Positions 1 through 5,930 of a DNA stretch of 15,659 bases are shown here, one piece after another. The translations under genes were made by a program, and so were the position numbers. Under the pieces are notes generated by a model that was not told the origin of the DNA, did no database searches, and saw only the letters and a program-made list of their open reading frames with translations. How positions within the stretch are numbered: the stretch's first letter is position 1; each line of letters begins with the position of its first letter. The stretch is taken from NCBI GenBank assembly GCA_002496355.1, contig DAJP01000002.1:18251-33909 (forward strand), written 5' to 3'. The DNA comes from Euryarchaeota archaeon UBA346. GTDB lineage: Archaea > Thermoplasmatota > E2 > DHVEG-1.

Positions 1-13
1 ATTATCCATTCCA

Positions 14-484
14 ATGAAACTGCTCTGCGATCATATGCTTGGTTCACTGGCGAAATGGCTTCGGATTTTTGGATATGACACCTTCTATCCTGATGCGACC
101 CTGAACGATGATATGGTCCTTCAGGTCGCCCAACATGAAAAACGAACCCTCATTTCTCGGGATAAAGAGTTACTATTTCGAGCGAAAAAAATACTCATTC
201 CTGTTCTTGATATACACACAACAAATCTGACCGAACAATTACACCAGGTGCTGAAGGAAATACCTCTCGATGAGAATACAATCCTTACTCGTTGTACACT
301 GTGTAACACCCCACTTCACTCTCTTGAAAAAGAAGCAATAAAGGATAAGGTCCCCGAGAAAGTATATCAAACCAGAAATGAGTTCTGGGTCTGCCCCGCC
401 TGTTCCAAATATTATTGGAAAGGGACACACTACGAGAACATGATAGAAAAAATCAATACACTCCGACAGAACGAACCATCATAA
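14..484 (+). CDS. Mut7-C RNase domain protein with C-terminal zinc ribbon
   Basis: This 156-residue protein fits the Mut7-C family (PF01927), a PIN-like nuclease fold joined to a zinc ribbon and common in archaea. The N-terminus (KLLCDHMLGSLAKWLRIFGYD) is the family signature, with acidic residue Asp6. Asp33 and the SRD motif (Asp50) are further candidates for the metal-binding acidic cluster. Residues 94-130 hold two cysteine pairs, CTLC (94, 97) and CPAC (127, 130), which should bind one zinc. The start at 14 is chosen because family members begin with this motif. No clear Shine-Dalgarno precedes it, and only 13 bases of upstream sequence are visible. The gene ends three bases from the convergent DUF424 gene. 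RNase activity is inferred from the family; the substrate is unknown. Confidence 0.85.
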   Translation: MKLLCDHMLGSLAKWLRIFGYDTFYPDATLNDDMVLQVAQHEKRTLISRDKELLFRAKKILIPVLDIHTTNLTEQLHQVLKEIPLDENTILTRCTLCNTPLHSLEKEAIKDKVPEKVYQTRNEFWVCPACSKYYWKGTHYENMIEKINTLRQNEPS

Positions 485-487
485 CAA

Positions 488-784
488 TCAGATCATATGG
501 ACGATCTGAGCATGTGGGACTCCTTTGATTTTCAAAATACAATCCGGATCGACCAATCCTAGGTCAATTGCACAGGTCACGGTTTCGTCTCCAACGAGGT
601 TAGCAATCGTTGCATCATGCAAAAAAGACTCCAAGGTTTTTTTATCGATACGCTCCCCCTCATAGAAACGTTTCGCCACATCAATTTGCAGTTTTCCTTT
701 CCGGAACTTCTTGCCGAGGAGGTGCTCGTCACAGGCACCGATGACAACGTCATCACCTTGATGGTAGACTCTGACACTGATCAT
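488..784 (-). CDS. DUF424 family protein
   Basis: This 98-residue protein resembles the archaeal DUF424 family, small conserved proteins of unknown function. Family-like features are the N-terminal ISVRVYHQGDDVVIGACD, the segment LLGKKFRKGKLQIDVAKRFYEG, and the C-terminal half around TCAIDLGLVDPDCILKIKGV. It has no signal peptide or membrane segment, so it is cytosolic. Two TATA-like boxes lie upstream (see 811-846), so it is probably transcribed alone. Its stop is three bases from the stop of the Mut7-C gene, leaving no room for a terminator between them. The assignment rests on recalled family sequence patterns, not on a search. Confidence 0.8.
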   Translation of the reverse strand: MISVRVYHQGDDVVIGACDEHLLGKKFRKGKLQIDVAKRFYEGERIDKKTLESFLHDATIANLVGDETVTCAIDLGLVDPDCILKIKGVPHAQIVHMI

Positions 785-810
785 AAGGGTACGATCCTTT
801 ATGTTCTGTC

Positions 811-846
811 CTTATAAAACTATTAGGAACTTCTGTTTTATATAAA
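811..846 (-). promoter_or_regulatory. Two TATA boxes upstream of DUF424, the distal one palindromic
   Basis: On the minus strand TTTATAAG (plus 811-818) would place a transcript start near 789, five bases before the DUF424 ATG at 784. A second box, TTTATATAAA at 837-846, is a perfect palindrome preceded on the minus strand by a BRE-like CGAAAT. It would start a transcript near 815, with a leader of about 31 bases. Which box is used cannot be told from sequence. Confidence 0.5.
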
Positions 847-905
847 TTTCGAAAAAAGAGGTGAAAAAATGAGAATTGAAATAGGAGGAATCGACCGGAT
901 GTTGC

Positions 906-1061
906 TTAGAAGTTGATGATAATAATAAGACCGGTTCCAATGAACAGACAAGCGATAAACAATTCTATTGTTTTTGTTTTTAGAGAAGATGAATGATATT
1001 TTTTCGCAACCGGTGGACAGAAGATGCTGCTGTTATCTTTTCTCCGTAAAATCGTTTTCAT
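906..1061 (-). CDS. Probable small single-helix membrane protein, 51 residues
   Basis: This short open frame (MKTILRRKDN... to ...IIIINF) has a basic, polar first half containing RRK, KK and KTK. A C-terminal hydrophobic helix of about 20 residues (roughly 32-51, ELFIACLFIGTGLIIIINF) ends the chain, which is a tail-anchored layout. Three signals support it as a gene. A Shine-Dalgarno-like GAGG sits about seven bases before the ATG (plus 1069-1072). A TATA-like TTTATAA lies at 1096-1102 and would start transcription near 1073. Two U6 runs follow it (plus 852-857 and 864-869). Cys15 and Cys39 are the only cysteines. I do not recognise the family and infer no function. Its size means it could still be chance. 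Confidence 0.45.
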   Translation of the reverse strand: MKTILRRKDNSSIFCPPVAKKYHSSSLKTKTIELFIACLFIGTGLIIIINF

Positions 1062-1095
1062 AGGACTTCCTCGCTAAGTACTGTTGTTGATTGCG

Positions 1096-1102
1096 TTATA
1101 AA
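1096..1102 (-). promoter_or_regulatory. TATA-like box for the small membrane protein
   Basis: The minus strand reads CCTTTATAACGC here. Transcription would start near 1073, giving a leader of about 12 bases that contains the GAGG ribosome site. Confidence 0.4.
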
Positions 1103-1157
1103 GGACTTGTTGTACAATCCCTACCAATTTTCTTAAGAATGTCTTTTCGAAGTCTAT

Positions 1158-1168
1158 AAAAAAAAAAA
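1158..1168 (-). terminator. Poly-U terminator of the TGase1-MFS operon
   Basis: Eleven consecutive A residues on the plus strand give U11 in the minus-strand transcript, about 70 bases after the MFS2 stop. Archaeal termination typically uses such U tracts without a strong hairpin, and I see none here. A nearby T8 on the plus strand (1184-1191) follows no plus-strand gene. Confidence 0.6.
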
Positions 1169-1238
1169 CTCTTCATGCATCGCTTTTTTTTATCTGCGTG
1201 GAGTATTTTTATAGCGGAGGCTGATAAAGAAAGTGGAT

Positions 1239-2498
1239 TTATCGTTGTGCTTCGATTACTTCTAGCTCTTTTGTTTTTGTTTCATACGGGCGGACGAGAA
1301 GTACAAGGATGACTGGGATAAGCATGAAAAGTCCTCCAGCTACCCAAAACCATTCCATGGAGGGGGATACGGTTAACATAATCCCAGCAAATGCTGGTCC
1401 CACTACATACGACACCCGTGCTATCGTTGTTGTCCAACCCATACAGGTCCCTCGTCGTTCTGTAGGGAAAATCTCCGGGATATAGACAACAATCCAGGTA
1501 TAAGAAAACCCGCCGAAAAACCCAATGATAATTGTGATAATGCTCGCAATGGAGATCGGTGTTAATCCAATAAGACCCACGGACAACCCAAGCCCAATAC
1601 ATCCAATGAACAAACCGGTTTTTCTACCTATTTTATCCATTGTCCAGCCACCAACAACTGCACCAACCATCATAAGAAGGAGGCTGCCAAGTAAGATTAA
1701 TGACCATTGATCAAGTGTATATCCATGGATGTCTATGAAATAATGCCCAGCCCATACCACAAACATCGACACAATTAACCCACACATCCAGATGACTGCG
1801 GAAAATAAGATATATTTGATATCACTTCGGTTAATAACGCCAATGCCGTAGAAATGTTTCTTCCGTTTACCAAGTTTCCGTTCCTCTTTAATCACTTCGT
1901 AACGACAGGTTTCCTTCATAAACACCCACATAACAAGGACCGGTATCATAAAGAGAAACATCACACCATACATCCATTTCCAACTTAGTCCTAAGTGAGA
2001 GAGTACCGATGGGATGATTGCTTGCAGAGGAATCAAACTTATAAAATATGCAATAGAGACATATTTTGCGCGTTTTTCTGCTGGTGCTTCTTCGCTAATC
2101 GGGATAGTCCACATGTTTGATACCGTCGCAAAGATTATGATCGTAAAGAATACCATATACAGATGGATTGATGGTGTAGCGTAGACCATTCCAAGCGATG
2201 CGCATCCAAACAATAGTATCAGAATTAACAAGGAATTTTTTCTTCCTATGATATCGGTTAATCCATTTAATAGGAAAATTAGAACGGTGGGTATAAAATA
2301 CAATGCCTTCAACCAGGAATATTCGATGTCGGTCACAGAATAATCCCGTAGCACGTTTGGTATCGCGGTGGTCTCGATAAGCGAGAGGTACGAATCCATA
2401 ATCGCGATCATTCCCATAAAAATGATAAGATAAAACAGATAAGACCGGCTTCGCTGATTCATGGAGCCGTCGGTTTTTTTCTTTTCTGCAGTGTCCAT
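1239..2498 (-). CDS. MFS transporter, sugar-porter/MHS-like (MFS2)
   Basis: This 419-residue polytopic membrane protein of the major facilitator superfamily has about 12 hydrophobic segments. Motif A appears in both halves: LTDIIGRKNS after helix 2 and MDKIGRKTG in the second half. Other family marks are ISEEAPAEKRAKYVS and PEIFPTERRGTCMGWT, typical of the sugar-porter and metabolite:H+ symporter groups. The substrate cannot be predicted. The ATG at 2498 is preferred over an upstream in-frame TTG (2546). It aligns with the paralogue start (MDTAEKKK against MVTAEQSK) and has GGAGAT upstream. The protein is about half identical by eye to MFS1 (2595-3854) and exactly as long, so the pair is a tandem duplication. 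Its ribosome site lies inside a relic of a transglutaminase gene. Confidence 0.88.
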   Translation of the reverse strand: MDTAEKKKTDGSMNQRSRSYLFYLIIFMGMIAIMDSYLSLIETTAIPNVLRDYSVTDIEYSWLKALYFIPTVLIFLLNGLTDIIGRKNSLLILILLFGCASLGMVYATPSIHLYMVFFTIIIFATVSNMWTIPISEEAPAEKRAKYVSIAYFISLIPLQAIIPSVLSHLGLSWKWMYGVMFLFMIPVLVMWVFMKETCRYEVIKEERKLGKRKKHFYGIGVINRSDIKYILFSAVIWMCGLIVSMFVVWAGHYFIDIHGYTLDQWSLILLGSLLLMMVGAVVGGWTMDKIGRKTGLFIGCIGLGLSVGLIGLTPISIASIITIIIGFFGGFSYTWIVVYIPEIFPTERRGTCMGWTTTIARVSYVVGPAFAGIMLTVSPSMEWFWVAGGLFMLIPVILVLLVRPYETKTKELEVIEAQR

Positions 2499-2505
2499 GT
2501 CTACT

Positions 2506-2568
2506 TCAATCTCCAAAAACAATCCTTTTGTTATTTGATGAATCAATGGTTGATGCTTGGAAGTTTTT
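2506..2568 (-). pseudogene. Relic of the 3' end of a transglutaminase-like gene
   Basis: The minus strand just before MFS2 can be read as ...ST-ID-SSNNKRIVFGD-stop. It aligns with the TGase1 C-terminus ...PT-LD-LSDKKGIVFGE-stop. DNA similarity is clear across ATTGTTTTTGGAGA and ACC.TTGATT, and a weaker match to the lysine-rich stretch lies further upstream. In both places the stop is followed after a few bases (seven here, five at TGase1) by the ATG of an MFS transporter. The relic is therefore the left edge of a duplicated TGase-MFS unit. The rest of the TGase copy is gone, since MFS1 ends at 2595. The kept part carries the GGAGA ribosome site of MFS2, which may explain its survival. Confidence 0.7.
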
Positions 2569-2594
2569 TTTTAGTATTGTATTTGAAAATTGTT

Positions 2595-3854
2595 TTATCG
2601 ATTCACTTCAATTTCTTCAAGTTCTTTGGTTTTTGTCTCATATGGATGGAACAGGAGAACAATGATAATTGCCAGTATCATTAGAAGTCCTCCTACGACC
2701 CAGAACCATTGCATGGTAGGATCTGCTTCCAGCATAAGAGCCGCAGTAACCGGTCCAACAACATACGAAATACGTGCCACGGTCGTTGTCCAACCAAGAC
2801 AAGCTCCTCTCCTTTCTGTCGGGAATATCTCCGGGATATAGACAATAACCCAGGCATAGGCAAATGCGATAAAAAATCCTACAAGAGCAGCCATAACTGG
2901 AAGGAAAGCTACCGGTCCAAATCCTAATAAAAACAAGGACAGAGCAAATCCTCCTGCTCCGATCATAAATCCTTTTTTTCTCCCTATTTTATCCATAACA
3001 TAACCACTGACTATCCCGCCAATAATCATCATGATACCTGAGACAAGAAAGACCAGTAACCATTCGTTACGAGCATACCCATGAATTTCCATAAAGTAAT
3101 ATCCCATCCAACGGATTACAAGAAGAGAATTAATTAACCAACACATCCAAATGAATGCTGAAAAAATGATATACCGAACATCACATCGATTTATCGAACC
3201 AAGTCCAAAGAAATGCTTTTTCAGTTTTCCTGATTTGCGTTCCTCTTTGATTTCATCATAACGTCCAGTTTCCTTCATAAAAACCCAGAGGACAAGCACG
3301 GGTATCATGAAGAAAAACATGATTCCATACATCCATTTCCATCCGAGTGTTGGGATTACATACAGAGGAATGATTGCTGAAAGTGGAAACAGACCAATCA
3401 CATAGACAATAGAAACAAGTTTCGCACGTTTCTGCGCTGGTGCTTCCTCGCTGATTGGAATCGTCCACATGTTTGATACGGTCGTAAATGTCACGATGGC
3501 ATAGAAGACCATGAAGAGATGAAATGTTGGTGAGAAAAGTGCAATCGCGAGTGATGAAAGACCCATCATGAGAATAAGGAGGAGGATGGAATATTTTCTC
3601 CCAATGATATCAACTAGTCCGTTGAGTGCGAAAATGAAAAATGTTGGAATTAGATAGAGTGCTTCCCACCATGAGAACTGAGACGCTGAGATTGCATATT
3701 CATCAAGAATAGAATTCATATACGTGATGGGGACCATGGAAAGATATTGATCCATGATTGCAACAACCCCCATAAAAAGAACAAGATAGATGATGTATTG
3801 TTTCGATCGTGCCTTTATAAAACCACTTGCTTTGGATTGTTCTGCGGTTACCAT
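2595..3854 (-). CDS. MFS transporter, sugar-porter/MHS-like (MFS1)
   Basis: This 419-residue major facilitator superfamily protein has about 12 membrane segments and is paralogous to the downstream MFS2. Motif A copies are LVDIIGRKYS and MDKIGRKKG. The family segments ISEEAPAQKRAKLVS and PEIFPTERRGACLGWT are present. The ATG at 3854 has GGAGAG upstream, made of the last two codons of TGase1, which ends only five bases away. The two genes are thus probably translationally coupled. Coupling to a cytosolic transglutaminase-like enzyme suggests that the transporter moves that enzyme's substrate or product. The C-terminus (YETKTKELEEIEVNR) is nearly the same in both paralogues. Substrate and direction of transport are unknown. 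Confidence 0.9.
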   Translation of the reverse strand: MVTAEQSKASGFIKARSKQYIIYLVLFMGVVAIMDQYLSMVPITYMNSILDEYAISASQFSWWEALYLIPTFFIFALNGLVDIIGRKYSILLLILMMGLSSLAIALFSPTFHLFMVFYAIVTFTTVSNMWTIPISEEAPAQKRAKLVSIVYVIGLFPLSAIIPLYVIPTLGWKWMYGIMFFFMIPVLVLWVFMKETGRYDEIKEERKSGKLKKHFFGLGSINRCDVRYIIFSAFIWMCWLINSLLVIRWMGYYFMEIHGYARNEWLLVFLVSGIMMIIGGIVSGYVMDKIGRKKGFMIGAGGFALSLFLLGFGPVAFLPVMAALVGFFIAFAYAWVIVYIPEIFPTERRGACLGWTTTVARISYVVGPVTAALMLEADPTMQWFWVVGGLLMILAIIIVLLFHPYETKTKELEEIEVNR

Positions 3855-3859
3855 TTTTT

Positions 3860-4837
3860 TTACTCTCCAAAAACAATTCCTTTTTTATCAGATAAATCAA
3901 GGGTTGGTGCTTGTGACGCACGTTTTTTTCGTGCCATTGCATCGTAGGCTTCTTTGCCTCCAGCATCTTCAATGATTTTTTTTCCCGCTATATTTTGATG
4001 TTGAATGCTGATGTTGACACGTTCCATAGAACCGGGGGCGAGTTTTTTTAATAGTTTCGATCCTAAACCTAAACCATATGGAATCGATTCCATATTCATC
4101 GTTGTTCCAGGTAAGGCAAAGAACCAGATGCCAAGAGAACCCTCGCCAAACTTCGTAATTGGGATGCCGCCTGCTGCCTGCCGTTCTGCGGTAGGGCCGA
4201 CATGAGCAGGAACCCATTTTCCATCAATGAACGCCTCTCCTTCTCCTTCCATCATAAAGAATCCCATTTGATCGTACCATTTTTTTACCAATGGATCTGG
4301 CGTAACCATGGTATCGTACCATGATTGAATCATGTTCATCGCAAACGTCTTGTATCGTGCTTTGATTCCAGCGCAACGACACAAGGCGATGAACACCGAG
4401 ATTAAATGAAAACAGGTTCCTGTACCACGACGTATCGTTTCCTCAACAGAATCCATTCCGCAAATTTCTAAATCAAGTTTTTCTTTGACGAATTCAAACG
4501 CAGCTTTTGCGAACTCATAATCGGTTTTCTGAAACGCACCAAGCTGATGTGCAAGAGCCACTACCTCAGGAGCACGCGGGTTGCAATATAGGGTGGGTCT
4601 TAGGTATTTCTCATCGGTGGCACCACACCTCATTTCTTCTTTATAGGGTGATAATTCATACGGGCGCTTTGGTCTGGCATATCGTTCCTCGGAACCCTGG
4701 ATTGTCCGGAGTTTTCTTAAATCACTAGGGTTGGAAAACAACACCTTGCTTAAAGAAAGAGCACCGCCGATCAGTAATTTCAGATAGGTTCCATGTGGGA
4801 TGTATTCCCTGTCTTTCATCTCTCGTAGACTTACCAT
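3860..4837 (-). CDS. Cytosolic transglutaminase-like protein with altered triad (TGase1)
   Basis: This 325-residue protein has a transglutaminase-core fold: the nucleophile motif RGTGTCFHLISVFIALCR (Cys142) is followed by GEAFIDGKWVPAHVG. It is paralogous to TGase2 (7198-8181) along its length. The usual catalytic His and Asp positions are replaced by Glu197 (MMEGEGEAF) and His212 (PAHVG), so the triad reads Cys-Glu-His. There is no signal peptide. A conserved hydrophobic patch near the N-terminus (LIGGALSLSKVLF, about 21-34) may touch the membrane. The C-terminus is basic (ARKKRAS). The start at 4837 (MVSLREMKD) is chosen by alignment to TGase2 (MLTPWEIKR) and by the TATA box just upstream. 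The open frame extends to a TTG at 4897. It heads the operon with MFS1 and MFS2. Substrate and catalytic competence are unknown. Confidence 0.82.
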   Translation of the reverse strand: MVSLREMKDREYIPHGTYLKLLIGGALSLSKVLFSNPSDLRKLRTIQGSEERYARPKRPYELSPYKEEMRCGATDEKYLRPTLYCNPRAPEVVALAHQLGAFQKTDYEFAKAAFEFVKEKLDLEICGMDSVEETIRRGTGTCFHLISVFIALCRCAGIKARYKTFAMNMIQSWYDTMVTPDPLVKKWYDQMGFFMMEGEGEAFIDGKWVPAHVGPTAERQAAGGIPITKFGEGSLGIWFFALPGTTMNMESIPYGLGLGSKLLKKLAPGSMERVNISIQHQNIAGKKIIEDAGGKEAYDAMARKKRASQAPTLDLSDKKGIVFGE

Positions 4838-4864
4838 ATAAGTATTTCCTAAAATGGGAAGTAC

Positions 4865-4872
4865 CATATATT
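4865..4872. promoter_or_regulatory. Shared TATA-like box between divergent TGase1 and SDR genes
   Basis: CATATATT lies between the two divergent genes. On the minus strand it is preceded by a BRE-like GAAAAG and would start a transcript near 4842, five bases before the TGase1 ATG. On the plus strand it would start one near 4895, just before the GAGGTGAT ribosome site at 4898-4905. One box may serve both directions, or a weaker one is hidden nearby. Confidence 0.4.
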
Positions 4873-4916
4873 CTTTTCCAAATGGTTTTTTTAACAAGAG
4901 GTGATTCTATCCTGGT

Positions 4917-5930
4917 ATGCGGGCTTTGGTTACCGGGGGAACTGGATTTATTGGAAGCCATCTCGTCGATGAACTGTTAAATCAAGGATATGATGTACGA
5001 GTGTTACGACGAAGCACAAGTCCTGTTAGATGTTTCAATGAAAAAAAAGTATCGTTTACCATCGGTGACCTTACAGAAAAAGAGTCACTGATACGAGCCT
5101 GTCATCAGGTTGATGTGGTGTTTCATGTTGCAGCACTTCCACGGGACTGGGGTCCAAAAAAAATCTTTTTTGAAGTCAATTTCGATGGAACGAAAAACCT
5201 TCTCGATGCGTGTGTAAAAACCAAAGTCCCACGCTTCGTCTTCATGAGCTCTGCGGCAGTGTATGGATTCCCAAGAACTGAAAAATCAATTCCTGAAGGG
5301 TTTGTAAAAAAACCAACAGCAAAATACGGTGAGTCGAAATTATGCGCAGAAGAATTGCTCTGGAACTACGGGGTAGAAAATAATATGATTGTTACTGCAA
5401 TTCGATCTCCCCTGGTAACCGGTCCACGTGATCGAATGATTGCCCCTTTTCTCATCAATGCACTCCAACAAGGAAGATTATTCTACATCGGGCGTGGTGA
5501 GCAGAGACTTTCCATTTCTGACGGACGTGATGTTGCACAGTGTCTCCGTCTGGGTGGTGAATCCCAGAATGCTAATGGTCAGGCATATAACGTTAAAAGC
5601 TTCGATAGCACACCAAAACAACTGATGGGAACTCTTGCAGAACGACTCATATGCCAAGCACCACGGATTCATCGCTCCTATTTTGGGGCTTATGGGCTAG
5701 CCAGCATCGTTGAAGCAATCTGGATGATTTGCGGAAAACAAGATCCTCCCTTCACTCGTCATAAGGTAAAAGTACTGGGCACAACACGTCTGATAGATAT
5801 CAGTAAGGCACAACGAGAATTGGATTATTCACCCAGGTACAACTGTGCATCCACCATTGATGATATGGTCTCCTGGTATCAAACTATGAAACAAGGGCCT
5901 TCTACCGGATCACAAGAATCAATACGATAA
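4917..5930 (+). CDS. NAD(P)-dependent epimerase/dehydratase, 3-beta-HSD-like extended SDR
   Basis: This 337-residue extended short-chain dehydrogenase has a Rossmann nucleotide-binding motif GGTGFIGS (7-14). The acidic residue of DLT (51) follows the third strand, and FMSSAAVYG (109-117) carries the catalytic Ser. The active pair is YGESK (Tyr137, Lys141), and RSPLVTGPRD is typical of 3-beta-hydroxysteroid-dehydrogenase-like members. It probably oxidises, reduces or epimerises a sugar nucleotide, sterol-like or polyprenyl substrate with NAD(P); the exact substrate is unknown. A strong Shine-Dalgarno, GAGGTGAT (4898-4905), supports this ATG. Its 3' end overlaps the convergent Nramp-like gene by 29 bases. 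It lies between the two TGase-transporter operons but on the opposite strand, so a shared role is only possible. Confidence 0.87.
   Translation: MRALVTGGTGFIGSHLVDELLNQGYDVRVLRRSTSPVRCFNEKKVSFTIGDLTEKESLIRACHQVDVVFHVAALPRDWGPKKIFFEVNFDGTKNLLDACVKTKVPRFVFMSSAAVYGFPRTEKSIPEGFVKKPTAKYGESKLCAEELLWNYGVENNMIVTAIRSPLVTGPRDRMIAPFLINALQQGRLFYIGRGEQRLSISDGRDVAQCLRLGGESQNANGQAYNVKSFDSTPKQLMGTLAERLICQAPRIHRSYFGAYGLASIVEAIWMICGKQDPPFTRHKVKVLGTTRLIDISKAQRELDYSPRYNCASTIDDMVSWYQTMKQGPSTGSQESIR

Noticed and set aside
869..997. Plus-strand mini-frames (15 residues from 869, 26 residues from 917)
   Set aside because: They are very short and antisense to a better-supported frame. The GAGGTGAA before 869 is notable, but a TATA-derived start would fall after it.
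2499..2546. N-terminal extension of MFS2 to a TTG at 2546
   Set aside because: The extension is the transglutaminase relic read in another frame. MFS1 starts at the position matching the ATG at 2498.
4838..4897. N-terminal extension of TGase1 to a TTG at 4897
   Set aside because: TGase2 has nothing matching it, the TTG has no good ribosome site, and the likely TATA box lies within it. The ATG at 4837 aligns with the TGase2 start.
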